Shown one piece after another: positions 16,910 to 25,951 of a stretch of 64,000 nt of DNA. The DNA is taken from the NCBI GenBank assembly GCA_041749535.1, contig JBGTBE010000003.1, forward strand, positions 76,015-140,014, given 5' to 3'. The translations under genes were made by a program, and so were the position numbers. This stretch comes from JBBQZU01 sp041749535 (lineage in GTDB: Bacteria > Bacteroidota > Bacteroidia > Flavobacteriales_D > Cryomorphaceae). The notes under the pieces are model-generated. The model saw only the letters and a program-made list of their open reading frames with translations, did not search any database and was not told the origin of the DNA. How positions within the stretch are numbered: position 1 is the stretch's first letter; each line of letters opens with the position of its first letter.

Positions 16910-17875
16910 CTAATTCAATGCCAGCATCAATTTCCTCACCATGTCCAAATGTGTCTTGGGAGCATTGCGTAAATCGCCAATCATGGCAGAAGCAGTTGCA
17001 TCTCCTCCCGCACCAGCGCCTCTGAACAGCAATAAGCCGCTATACTTCCCTACAATTTCTACCGCATTCATTTCCCAGTCTGTATGAAATAGGGAATCGT
17101 CTGCACCTATAATTGCAGGGCGAATATCGATGGTAAATCTCCCCTCCATTTGCCTTACTTCACAAATCTGTTTTATCTTTTTCCCTGAGCGTTTTGCGTG
17201 GGCCACATCCTCAAGTTTCACTTCACGTATGCCCATCCACTTCACCCTGCTGAAATCGGGTTTGCCACCTGCAACGGTGTGCGCAATGATGGTGGCTTTG
17301 TAATAGGCATCCCAGCCGTCTACATCCGAAGTAGGGTCACTTTCGGCAAAACCTAGTTTCTGCGCCTCCTTAAGGGCTTTAGCAAACGAAGTTTTTCCGT
17401 CGGCCATGCTGGTAAGAATATAATTGCAGGTACCGTTTACAATACCGCGTACTGACAATATCACTTCACCTGAGAGGTGCTCCCTAAGGGTGCGAATTAT
17501 GGGGATGGCTCCGCATACTGCAGCCTCGTATAGGAATCGGCCACCGAAACTGCGCTCCAACTTTTGGAGATACTCCAGATTTGAAGCAACCATTCTCTTG
17601 CTTGCAGTGATGTAAGTTTTACCTTGCTGAAGCGCGAACTCGGCGAAAGCGAGCGACCCATCAGTATCGTCTATGGCATCAAGGATGATTGAAACCTTGG
17701 GGTCTGCAATACATGCCATTGCATTGGTGCTGAGCAGGGCAGCAGGAAGGTCCTTGTGCTTCGCGGGATGTACAACCACCACATGAACCACACTGAATTC
17801 TGCTTGCAATTTCAATTGTTTATAGAGCGCCCTGCCAACAGTGCCATGCCCAATAAGTACTACATTCTGTTTCAT
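16910..17875 (-). CDS. hom: Homoserine dehydrogenase
   Basis: The 321-residue enzyme has an N-terminal NAD(P) fold (VVLIGHGTVGRALYKQL) and the family signature GIVNGTCNYILTSM. The catalytic stretch is GFAESDPTSDVDGWDAYYK. It reduces aspartate semialdehyde to homoserine, the precursor of methionine and threonine. It is a stand-alone form without an aspartokinase or ACT domain, so allosteric threonine control is not expected from this sequence. Its ATG overlaps the metX stop (ATGA at 17872-17875). This coupling suggests that it supplies homoserine for methionine. Confidence 0.93.
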   Translation of the reverse strand: MKQNVVLIGHGTVGRALYKQLKLQAEFSVVHVVVVHPAKHKDLPAALLSTNAMACIADPKVSIILDAIDDTDGSLAFAEFALQQGKTYITASKRMVASNLEYLQKLERSFGGRFLYEAAVCGAIPIIRTLREHLSGEVILSVRGIVNGTCNYILTSMADGKTSFAKALKEAQKLGFAESDPTSDVDGWDAYYKATIIAHTVAGGKPDFSRVKWMGIREVKLEDVAHAKRSGKKIKQICEVRQMEGRFTIDIRPAIIGADDSLFHTDWEMNAVEIVGKYSGLLLFRGAGAGGDATASAMIGDLRNAPKTHLDMVRKLMLALN

Positions 17876-18954
17876 AATCCCAGGGTATTTGCGGTTTCTT
17901 GATAGGTAGTTAATTCCAAAAATTCTTCAATGGCCTCAGAGAGTTTTTCTGTTTCTATAAGGAAACTGTCGTGTCCAAAAACGGAAGCCAACTGCACCCA
18001 ATTTGCGCCAACAATTCCTTTGGCGATGCGTTTTTGTTCTTCCGGTGGGAATAGAAGATCGCTCTCAATTGAAATACAAAGCGTACTGGCTTTCACCTTT
18101 GCTAAAGCCTGCACTACCCCTCCCCTGCCCCTACCTACATCATGGCTGTCCATCGCCCTACTAAGCAGGTGGTAGCTGTATGCATTAAATCGATTGGCAA
18201 GCTTCTCTCCTTGATACTGCTGATAGGTTGCTGCAGGATGATTTGGTTCACCATCTCTGCCTAGTCTTTCGCAATAAATATCGTAATGACGGTACGAAAG
18301 CATGGCCGTAGCCCTCGCTGCACGCAGTCCTGAAACGCCTGCCTTAGGATGTGTATCTCCAAAACTTTGGTCACTCTCTATGGCCATGCGCTGCGCTTCG
18401 TTAAACGCCACACCCCAGGGAGAATGCACCGCGTTGGTGGCGAGTAGAATTACACGGTTGAATCTATCCGGTTCCTGCACAGCCCACTCGAGTGCCTGTT
18501 GTCCACCCAATGAGCCGCCCATAAGCAAGCCTATGCGCTTGATGCGGAGATGTTCGGCCAGCAGCGTATGCGCCTGAACCATATCGCGTATGGTTATTTC
18601 AGGAAAGGAGCCGTAGTAAGGTGTTCCGGTTTCATGATTTATTGATAGTGGCCCTTCCGTTCCATAGCATGAGCCGAGAATATTGGCGCAAATGATGCAG
18701 GAACTGTCGGGATTGAATGGTGCAGATTTACCAAAAAGTCCAGCCCACCACTCTGTAACATCAGCGCTACCGGTGAGTGCATGACACACCCATACCACAT
18801 TGCTACCATCGGTATTCGGAGTTCCCCAAATCCTGTATGCGATGGAGGGTGACCGTAGCCATCCTCCACGCTCCAGGTTCAATCCATCTTTAACCAAAAA
18901 GAGTTTTTGTTCAGTAAGATCCGATTCCTTGAAATAATTGATTTGTTTGTTCAT
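17872..18954 (-). CDS. metX: Homoserine O-acetyltransferase MetX
   Basis: The 360-residue alpha/beta hydrolase-fold enzyme has VCHALTGSADVTEWW, the nucleophile elbow GGSLGGQQALEW (S148) and the FGHDSFLIE His motif near the end, with an Asp in ESDLLFP. It acetylates homoserine with acetyl-CoA, the committed step of methionine synthesis by direct sulfhydrylation or transsulfuration. I chose the ATG at 18954; the frame stays open to 19053, but those codons lie in the structured leader. It leads the minus-strand operon metX-hom. A leader of about 229 nt suggests post-transcriptional or transcriptional control. Confidence 0.93.
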   Translation of the reverse strand: MNKQINYFKESDLTEQKLFLVKDGLNLERGGWLRSPSIAYRIWGTPNTDGSNVVWVCHALTGSADVTEWWAGLFGKSAPFNPDSSCIICANILGSCYGTEGPLSINHETGTPYYGSFPEITIRDMVQAHTLLAEHLRIKRIGLLMGGSLGGQQALEWAVQEPDRFNRVILLATNAVHSPWGVAFNEAQRMAIESDQSFGDTHPKAGVSGLRAARATAMLSYRHYDIYCERLGRDGEPNHPAATYQQYQGEKLANRFNAYSYHLLSRAMDSHDVGRGRGGVVQALAKVKASTLCISIESDLLFPPEEQKRIAKGIVGANWVQLASVFGHDSFLIETEKLSEAIEEFLELTTYQETANTLGL

Positions 18955-19183
18955 GGCACGTTTTAAAGTTGATGGAAACCTGGTGTTGATTTGAATGGGT
19001 GGAGTAAATGCAGAAATCCCGCCCGAAGGGTGCCTTCGGTGGGTGTTTTTCACGAAATGTATTCAGTGGAAACTACTCAGCCCTGGCACATGCGAAAGCA
19101 CATACACATATGCATGCTATGCATGCAGGTGGCGGTAGAAGAGATATGACGAAAGTCGTTGTTCACTGTTTGGCTTTTAGCCG
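18955..19183 (-). promoter_or_regulatory. Long structured 5' leader of metX-hom
   Basis: Between the predicted start site and the metX ATG lie about 229 nt with several hairpins. One is a 7-bp stem TGCATGC/GCATGCA near 19111-19127. Another is CCGAAGG/CCTTCGG near 19023-19040. A possible closing stem GGGctGAGTA/TACTCcaCCC brackets about 90 nt. I find no SAM-I core and no T-rich terminator. A regulatory RNA is possible but unproven. Confidence 0.4.
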
Positions 19184-19187
19184 GGCT

Positions 19188-19195
19188 CAAAGTTA
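19188..19195 (-). promoter_or_regulatory. Promoter of metX with palindrome in the spacer
   Basis: A perfect -7 box, TAACTTTG, lies on the minus strand with a TTG 21 bases upstream. The 10-bp palindrome ATTCCGGAAT (19204-19213) lies in the spacer between the two elements, a position typical of repressor operators. The stretch from here to 19503 holds no gene; a CAAATTTG near 19479 may serve the plus-strand gene at 19504. Confidence 0.5.
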
Positions 19196-19503
19196 TATGT
19201 ACAATTCCGGAATATGCAAGGAAAATTTTATATCCATGGTTATATACATGGTTTTCAGAGACTATAAATTAATTCTGATAATCTTTCTTCGCAAATTACA
19301 TCTATAAAACAAGGTACCAATAGACAGCGCGGGTTTCATATTAATCCACACTTTTTGAGTATTTTGGGTCTAAGCCCAATTTGACATTCACATCCCATCA
19401 ATAAGCACCCCTTATTACCGCTTATCATTTCCACACCGCAGTGGCGTAAATAGCCTTTCAGCAGCACTGGCATTCACTCAAATTTGCTGAAAAGCGATTG
19501 CAT

Positions 19504-21882
19504 ATGTCACGGCGTATTTTAACTATTATTTCTGTAATTATTTCGATTACCTGCAGCGCACAGCCGCTACCGCGCAAAGCCTGGTTGGGGGCGCAGTTGC
19601 AGCCAATAGATCAGTCAAATTTCGCTGAGTACAAACTCTCAGAACCCGCAGGACTTGCAATAGTGAGAGTGGCAGGCGGCAGCGCTGAAGCTTTGGAATT
19701 GCTTGCTGGCGATGTGCTCACTGAAATAAACGGAAAACCTGTGAAAGGAATGAGCGATCTTCAGGAATCGCTGGCCATGCTTACCGAAGGACAAACCCTG
19801 CAGGTAGGCGTAAAACGGGATGGCAAAACCATTTCGCGAAAAGCCAAAGCCGCAGGCAGACCCAGAGAAACTTCTGAATACAGCGAGGTGCTGTACGACT
19901 CGGCGCCATATCGCGGCGGACAACTCAACGTGATAATCAATAAACCCAATGGGCCCGGCCCCCACCCCGCCGTACTTTTCATTCCGGGCTATACCTGCAG
20001 TTCGGTCGACGGGCTTAGCGGCAGCCACCCCTACGGTCGTGTGGTACAGGCTTTCGCCAAAGAGGGATTCGGAGTAGTACGCATTGAGAAAAGCGGACTC
20101 GGCGACAGCCGCAACACCCCTCCCTGCGAAGGATGCACCTTGAAGGATGAAATAGAAAATTTCGAAGCTGGCTTAATCAAACTGAAATCACTGCCCTGGG
20201 TCGACACCTCACTGGTATTTATATTCGGACACTCCATGGGTGGAATAGTCGCACCTGCCATTACAGCAAAACACCCTATAAAAGGCGTAATGGTGTACGG
20301 TACCACCGCCAAAAGCTGGTATGAATACCAGGTGGAAATGAACCGCGTGCAGGGAATGCTCGCTAAACCCGACCCACTCGAATACGAGCAGTACTGCCGC
20401 GAACAAAGCGAACTTGCATTTGAGTATTTTATCAGAAAAAGGGAGTTGAATGAAATGGCCTCCACTCCCGCAACCGACTCACTTTTGCGCAGCACCTGGC
20501 AGTACGATGGCGCAGGCAGCATTTTCGGGCGAAATGCCGAGTATTGGAGACAAATACAGGATATGCCCCTGCTCGAAAACTGGGCAAATACAAAATCAAA
20601 TGTGCTGGTGATGTACGGTGGCGCTGACTTTCAGGCGTTCTCAAAAAGCGACCATGAGCAAATAGTTTATACAGTAAACAACTACCGCCCGGGAACAGCA
20701 ACACTTGAAATATTTCCAGAAACCGACCACTATTTCGCGAAAACGGGAACTACGCAATTTGCATATGATCTTTTTGCCAATGGAGAATACCAGCAGTTAT
20801 TTGACCTCTTCGATCCGGAAGTAACCCTGCGGGCAGTAGCATGGGCCAAAGCCCAATTGGGTGGCACCACGGGCAGCAAAGCCATTTGGAGAAAGCTCAA
20901 TACCGACCCTTACCCCGGCAAGCAGGACGACATATGCTTTATCAATGAAAATACCGGTTGGTACGTAAATGGCTCGGGGCGCATATACCGAACTGATGAT
21001 GGCGGCACTAACTGGACAAAACAAATCGAAATGCCCGGCACTTTTTTCAGAACCATTGCCTTTGTTGATTCCAACAATGGATTTGCAGGAACCGTAGGTA
21101 CCGACTATTTCCCCAATGTAAGCGATACCATTCCGCTCTATTACACCACCGACGGTGGTAAAACCTGGCAACCAAAAGCGTACAGCGGACCATATGTCAA
21201 GGGCCTTTGCGCGATCGACATTGTAAGTGAATCTTATATTAATCACGGATTAAGCGACACCCGAACACACATTTTTGCAGCCGGGAGGGTTGGGAGTCCG
21301 GCGATGCTGATGGTAAGCAGCAATGGTGGCGCAAACTTCATTTCCCGAAAGGTTGAAGGAGCAGAAATGATACTCGACATAAAGATGTTTGACAAAAATA
21401 CCGGTATCATTTGCGCAGGCAGCAGTGCTGATGTGGCCACATCAAATGCCCTGATATTACATACCACGGATGGTGGCAAGACGTGGAGCAAAGTGTACCA
21501 GAGCAGCAGGCCTTACGAGATTACGTGGAAGACTTCTTTCCCGACGCGAAATATTGGCTACGTGACGCTGCAAAGCTATAACCCCGACACCGAAATAAAG
21601 ACCCAAAGGGTAGTAAAAACCACCGATGGAGGATTCACCTGGACCGAGTACCCCATATGTGATGAACATGGAGCCAGGCCTTTTGGTGTGGGATTTATAT
21701 CGCCTACGCATGGTTTTGTAGGCACGCTGAGCAGCGGATTTGAAACTACCGATGGAGGGCTTACCTGGGAAAAAACCGAGATGGGCAGAGCTACCAATAA
21801 AATACGCATTTATAAGAATTTAGAAGGCATGCATTACGGCTATGCTATTGGTGTAGAAGTGCTGAAACTGGAGCCTCAATAA
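19504..21882 (+). CDS. Secreted PDZ - alpha/beta hydrolase - YCF48 propeller fusion protein
   Basis: The 792-residue protein has a signal peptide ending near CSAQ. A PDZ domain follows (about 25-105; GSAEALELLAGDVLTEINGK). Then comes an alpha/beta hydrolase with the nucleophile elbow GHSMGG (S244), an oxyanion-side GYTCSS, and a possible His in ETDHYF. The C-terminal third (about 460-792) has repeats of the form TTDGGKTWxP and TDDGGTNWTK, typical of YCF48/BNR-like beta-propellers. Esterase or peptidase activity outside the cytoplasm is likely. I saw no T9SS sorting tail. The start is the ATG at 19504, after an in-frame TTG. Confidence 0.8.
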   Translation: MSRRILTIISVIISITCSAQPLPRKAWLGAQLQPIDQSNFAEYKLSEPAGLAIVRVAGGSAEALELLAGDVLTEINGKPVKGMSDLQESLAMLTEGQTLQVGVKRDGKTISRKAKAAGRPRETSEYSEVLYDSAPYRGGQLNVIINKPNGPGPHPAVLFIPGYTCSSVDGLSGSHPYGRVVQAFAKEGFGVVRIEKSGLGDSRNTPPCEGCTLKDEIENFEAGLIKLKSLPWVDTSLVFIFGHSMGGIVAPAITAKHPIKGVMVYGTTAKSWYEYQVEMNRVQGMLAKPDPLEYEQYCREQSELAFEYFIRKRELNEMASTPATDSLLRSTWQYDGAGSIFGRNAEYWRQIQDMPLLENWANTKSNVLVMYGGADFQAFSKSDHEQIVYTVNNYRPGTATLEIFPETDHYFAKTGTTQFAYDLFANGEYQQLFDLFDPEVTLRAVAWAKAQLGGTTGSKAIWRKLNTDPYPGKQDDICFINENTGWYVNGSGRIYRTDDGGTNWTKQIEMPGTFFRTIAFVDSNNGFAGTVGTDYFPNVSDTIPLYYTTDGGKTWQPKAYSGPYVKGLCAIDIVSESYINHGLSDTRTHIFAAGRVGSPAMLMVSSNGGANFISRKVEGAEMILDIKMFDKNTGIICAGSSADVATSNALILHTTDGGKTWSKVYQSSRPYEITWKTSFPTRNIGYVTLQSYNPDTEIKTQRVVKTTDGGFTWTEYPICDEHGARPFGVGFISPTHGFVGTLSSGFETTDGGLTWEKTEMGRATNKIRIYKNLEGMHYGYAIGVEVLKLEPQ

Positions 21883-21918
21883 TTCATTGAACACGGGCAG
21901 AAAAAAAATAATAAACCA

Positions 21919-23052
21919 ATGCGTGAAAATGTTGTTTTAGTAGATTCGAACCAAATTGCCCAGGTAGGAATGCCACAATATTTCAGGCTTACCCGTACGC
22001 AAATATACTACCTGCTTCAGGTCTCGGGTTGGAGCGCAGTGGCCTTCAGAGAAATAATTAATTATACATTCTTTATCCTAAACCGCTTTGAATGGGCTAT
22101 TGCCTGGACCTTTCTTTTGTCATCGGTTTATGGCTTTTTGCTCACCCATAGTTTCAGGTTTTTTATAAAGAGAAGCAAGCTTTTTGAACTGGGCTTGCGC
22201 CAGGTGCTGATCGCCGCTTTTGTGTCAGTAATAGTACTTGCGCTTGTACTTGGTCTTTGTTCGCTGAGTGTAGGATTTATCCTTGGCTATTCAAATTTGA
22301 ACGATGCCATTTCCATTGGTTATTTTCTCGGGTTGGCTATGAACTGGATACCTGTTACCACGGCCTGGGTGATGGCCTATTTTCTGGTTCATATACTCGA
22401 GCAAAACAACAAAATAGCCCGGGAGAAACTCGAAGCCCTAAGCACAGCGAGGGCATCCGAGCTTGAACTACTAAAAAAACAACTCAATCCACATTTTCTT
22501 TTTAATGCATTGAACAGTATAAAAGCACTGGTGATTATAGATTCCACCCAGGCGCGTGAAGCCATTGTAAAACTCAGCGAGCTGCTCCGCTTTACCCTCA
22601 ATTATGAAAAACACCCGCTCATTCCGCTCAAAGCGGAACTCGAAGAGGTAGAAAAGTACCTGACCCTTGAAATAATGAGATTCGGCGCAAGGCTGGAGTA
22701 CAATATTGAATGTGAAGAAGCCTGCAGCGAGGTACTGATACCCCCGGCGTTGATACTTACATTGGCTGAGAATGCGGTAAAGCACGGCATATCTGAACTT
22801 CCCGATGGTGGACTGATAACTATAAGAGCCACAATACACGACAATACGGTAACAATAATTGTAACAAACCCTGTCGGGAAAATGAAAAAGCCAACTGGAG
22901 GTATAGGCCTGCGCCATGTTCAGGAACGCATGAATGCCCTTTTAAAAAATCCTGGCTTTATTCTCAACAGTAGTCAGGCTGACAATGTATCAGCCAGCAT
23001 ATCATTCACTAAAAGCGAACAACTACATGAACATACGTACTATTATAGTTGA
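21919..23052 (+). CDS. LytS/YehU-type sensor histidine kinase
   Basis: The 377-residue protein has about four membrane helices in the first 170 residues, a short linker and a His_kinase domain (PF06580 type). The phospho-acceptor H192 is in QLNPHFLFNALNS. The ATP-binding part has LILTLAENAVKHGI and GGIGLRHVQERM. No extra sensor domain is visible, so the signal is probably sensed in or at the membrane. It overlaps the LytTR regulator by 26 bases, so the two form one two-component system. Confidence 0.9.
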   Translation: MRENVVLVDSNQIAQVGMPQYFRLTRTQIYYLLQVSGWSAVAFREIINYTFFILNRFEWAIAWTFLLSSVYGFLLTHSFRFFIKRSKLFELGLRQVLIAAFVSVIVLALVLGLCSLSVGFILGYSNLNDAISIGYFLGLAMNWIPVTTAWVMAYFLVHILEQNNKIAREKLEALSTARASELELLKKQLNPHFLFNALNSIKALVIIDSTQAREAIVKLSELLRFTLNYEKHPLIPLKAELEEVEKYLTLEIMRFGARLEYNIECEEACSEVLIPPALILTLAENAVKHGISELPDGGLITIRATIHDNTVTIIVTNPVGKMKKPTGGIGLRHVQERMNALLKNPGFILNSSQADNVSASISFTKSEQLHEHTYYYS

Positions 23053-23752
23053 TGATGAAGCCCTGGCTATAGCAGAGCTAAAAGAAATGCTGAAGCCCCA
23101 TAGCATTATTGAAATTATAGCATCTCCCGACAGGGCCGAAAATGCGATTGAAATTATTGAGAAAGAGAAACCCGACCTGTTGTTTCTCGATGTGAATATG
23201 CCGGGCCTGAATGGCTTCGAATTGCTCGAAAACCTGCGATATATTCCCGATGTGGTTTTCGTAACCGCCTATGATCACTACGCCATCAGAGCATTTGAAG
23301 TAAGTGCGCTCGACTATTTGGTGAAACCCGTAAATCCAATTAGGCTCAGTGAAAGCATAGAACGGGTGCGGCTGAGAAGGGCTGCGATGACAGCAGACAC
23401 GCCCTCGCGGGAATCAATTGCAATGGACAGCAAAATATTCGTAAAGGACGGAGAAACCTGCCATTTCATTCACCTCAGCGAAATAACCTACATCGAGAAT
23501 ATTGGGAACTATGTGCGCATATATTTCGGGGGACACAAAACCATGATGCACCGCTCACTCTCCTACCTGGAGTCGCGACTGCCCGAGAAAGGCTTTTTCA
23601 GAGCAAACAGGCGCGAAATATTCAACCTTAAGCAAATTGCGAAAATTGAACCCTGGTTTAACAGCACCCTCAGAGTGGAATTAAAAAACGGCAATTCTAT
23701 AGAAATGAGTCAGCGGCGCAGCACCCGCTTTCGCGAAATGATGGGCTTATGA
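23027..23752 (+). CDS. LytTR response regulator
   Basis: The 241-residue protein has an N-terminal receiver (RTIIVDDEALAIAEL; phospho-Asp D55 in LFLDVNMPGLNGF; K in LVKPVNP). A C-terminal LytTR DNA-binding domain (about 140-241) has ITYIENIGNYVRIYF, HRSLSYLE and FRANRREIFNLKQI. LytTR domains bind direct repeats upstream of target genes. The ATG at 23027 lies inside the kinase gene. It shares four bases (ATGA) with the next small membrane protein. Confidence 0.93.
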   Translation: MNIRTIIVDDEALAIAELKEMLKPHSIIEIIASPDRAENAIEIIEKEKPDLLFLDVNMPGLNGFELLENLRYIPDVVFVTAYDHYAIRAFEVSALDYLVKPVNPIRLSESIERVRLRRAAMTADTPSRESIAMDSKIFVKDGETCHFIHLSEITYIENIGNYVRIYFGGHKTMMHRSLSYLESRLPEKGFFRANRREIFNLKQIAKIEPWFNSTLRVELKNGNSIEMSQRRSTRFREMMGL

Positions 23753-24117
23753 CTCCACACCTGTTTTTTTGGGTTGCATTTACATTGATGCTCATCCATG
23801 AAATGGATGCAATACGGTGCAAGGAATGGGAATTGTTTATCGGTTTGTCATCCCTTCCTGAGAAATGGGGATATATTGTCTTCACGTTATTGCACATCCC
23901 TCTTTACATCGTTCTTTTCAGTGCGCTATGGTACGAGGATGGCACATTGAACACCAATCTTATATTCTGGCTGAATCAGTTTTTCATACTGCACGCAGGC
24001 CTTCACGCCATATTTCTGAAACACCCTAAAAACAAATTTAAAGACTTCACTTCCTGGCTTATCATATCAGGTGCAGCAATATTCGCATTGCTTGATTTAC
24101 TTAATACCGGAGTATGA
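23749..24117 (+). CDS. Small four-helix membrane protein (DUF6713-like)
   Basis: The 122-residue product has four predicted helices and the conserved-looking stretch LIHEMDAIRCKEWELF at the start. I recognise a likeness to the DUF6713 family, without certainty. It is translationally coupled to the LytTR regulator, which suggests that it is the output or an accessory sensor of that system. Its end overlaps the convergent gene at 24101 by 17 bases. Confidence 0.65.
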   Translation: MTPHLFFWVAFTLMLIHEMDAIRCKEWELFIGLSSLPEKWGYIVFTLLHIPLYIVLFSALWYEDGTLNTNLIFWLNQFFILHAGLHAIFLKHPKNKFKDFTSWLIISGAAIFALLDLLNTGV

Positions 24118-24403
24118 CAACTGCCATAAAGATGAAAAAGAAAATGGCATAAGCAAACCGCTCCACCTTGTACTCAACAAGCATCGGCAACCGGAGAGGA
24201 TTTGAGCGGGCCTCCTGTATATGCATATGGCTCATCAGCGACAGAGCCAATGCAACCACTCCAAGAAAAAACAATATCCAGGTAACTTCAACCACAACCA
24301 GAATCTGTGTTTCAAAAGTAAGGCTGAAAACCAAACGAAGTTGCCCTGAAAGTACTGAACCTAGTAATCCTGAAGTGAAATAAATCCACAAATGGGAATA
24401 CAA
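24101..24403 (-). CDS. Small membrane protein, unknown function
   Basis: The 100-residue product has three predicted membrane helices and no recognised motif. The hydrophobic periodicity and the coherent frame support a real gene. It is convergent with the preceding gene and overlaps its last codons. Confidence 0.5.
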   Translation of the reverse strand: MYSHLWIYFTSGLLGSVLSGQLRLVFSLTFETQILVVVEVTWILFFLGVVALALSLMSHMHIQEARSNPLRLPMLVEYKVERFAYAIFFFIFMAVVILRY

Positions 24404-24518
24404 ATATTTGATTTTACAGATCTTATGAGTATCGATTAGCTCAGTTCAGAGTATTCTTAAAAATAAAATAACAAACACAGCTAAGTAATTCGCGGTGTTT
24501 TTAGCTTAGTGCCAAATT

Positions 24519-25946
24519 ATGGCCGGCACCAATCAGATATTCCGACTACTTTCCGGACCGATTACCTTCCTGGTCTTGCTGGCGCTTCTGCCCATAGATG
24601 GCAAAGCATTGTATATGCTTGCCACCATGGCCTGGATGCTCGTTTGGTGGACCCTTCAAGTTGTACCCATTGGCGTTACAGCCCTCCTACCCATGATTTT
24701 ATTGCCTGCACTGGGTATAGAATCCATTAAAGAAGTGAGCTCCAATTATGCGAACCCCATCATTTACTTGTTTTTGGGCGGTTTCATCCTCGGTATTGCA
24801 ATCGAAAAATGGAACCTCCATCAGCGGCTGGCGCTTGTAATCCTAAAACGAAGTGGAACCAAGCCTAGAAACATCATCGTAGGGTTTATGTTGGCTACTG
24901 CATTGCTCTCCATGTGGATCAGCAATACGGCCGCAGCGATGATGATGCTGCCAATTGGAATGTCGCTAATACAGCTCGTAAAACCACAGTTCGAAAATCC
25001 ACGTCATTACTCAAATTTCAGTGTTTCACTGCTCTTGGGTCTCGCCTTTGCGGCAAATATAGGAGGTATGGCAACGCTTATTGGCACCCCACCAAACCTT
25101 GTTTTGGCAGCATTGCTTTCAGAATCATTGGGTATAGACCTGGGCTTTGCCGACTGGATGCTTTTTGCAGTACCAATCAGTGCCTTGATCTTTTTTACAG
25201 TAGTAATTATCAATACAAGGGTTCTTTTTCAAATGCCTGCGAGCCCGTTGATGGGCCTAAAGTGTGTGGTAAATGAACGACTGACGGCCCTTGGCAAACC
25301 AAGCTTTGGAGAGCGTATGGTGAGCGTGGTTTTTTTCTGTACTGCCCTGCTCTGGATTTTTAGGGCACCCCTTTCGAACATTGAGATCCTGTTCTGGCTC
25401 GACGATACCATTATTGCCCTCATTGCTGCTGTTTCGCTCTTTGTACTACCCGGAGAGAAGCACAGTCCACTTCTCGAATGGAAAGATATGCGCAGGCTTC
25501 CCTGGGAGATTCTACTGCTTTTCGGAGGGGGTATTTCATTGGCGTCCGGATTGAGCACCTCCGGGGTTGTTGGTATGTTTGGCGAGAGTCTGGCCGGCTT
25601 ATCTCATTTGCATTTGTTGCTCATCATTCTAATTGTAACTGCCGCCACTATTTTTATTACCGAAGTAATGAGTAATGTGGCCCTGGTTACAGTATTCGCC
25701 CCACTCGCGCTCACTTTGGCACCCATTCTCGGAGGGAGTGCCCTGGAACTCGCCATACCGCTCACCCTTGCCGCGAGCTGTGCCTTTATGCTGCCCATTG
25801 CCACCCCACCAAATGCCATCGTGTTCGGCAGCGGAATGATAGAGGTGAAGCAAATGATGCGATCCGGATTGTTTCTCAACATCATTTGCGCACTTCTCAT
25901 CGCCATCTATTGCTACAAGATGGTACCATTTATATTCGGAAGCTGA
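24519..25946 (+). CDS. SLC13/DASS family sodium-coupled anion transporter
   Basis: The 475-residue protein has the two-fold repeat of DASS carriers. The first repeat has the SNT motif in ISNTAAAMMMLPIG; the second has TEVMSNVALVTVFAPLA, where SNT is replaced by SNV. It has the late signature MLPIATPPNAIVFGSG. Family members move dicarboxylates, citrate or sulfate with sodium. It differs from the carrier at 13728 in lacking TrkA-C domains. A six-base gap to the following gene implies an operon. Confidence 0.88.
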   Translation: MAGTNQIFRLLSGPITFLVLLALLPIDGKALYMLATMAWMLVWWTLQVVPIGVTALLPMILLPALGIESIKEVSSNYANPIIYLFLGGFILGIAIEKWNLHQRLALVILKRSGTKPRNIIVGFMLATALLSMWISNTAAAMMMLPIGMSLIQLVKPQFENPRHYSNFSVSLLLGLAFAANIGGMATLIGTPPNLVLAALLSESLGIDLGFADWMLFAVPISALIFFTVVIINTRVLFQMPASPLMGLKCVVNERLTALGKPSFGERMVSVVFFCTALLWIFRAPLSNIEILFWLDDTIIALIAAVSLFVLPGEKHSPLLEWKDMRRLPWEILLLFGGGISLASGLSTSGVVGMFGESLAGLSHLHLLLIILIVTAATIFITEVMSNVALVTVFAPLALTLAPILGGSALELAIPLTLAASCAFMLPIATPPNAIVFGSGMIEVKQMMRSGLFLNIICALLIAIYCYKMVPFIFGS

Positions 25947-25951
25947 ACCTT

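Noticed and set aside
18955..19183. SAM-I or cobalamin riboswitch before metX
   Set aside because: I could not find the conserved core bases of either class; the leader is listed only as a structured region.
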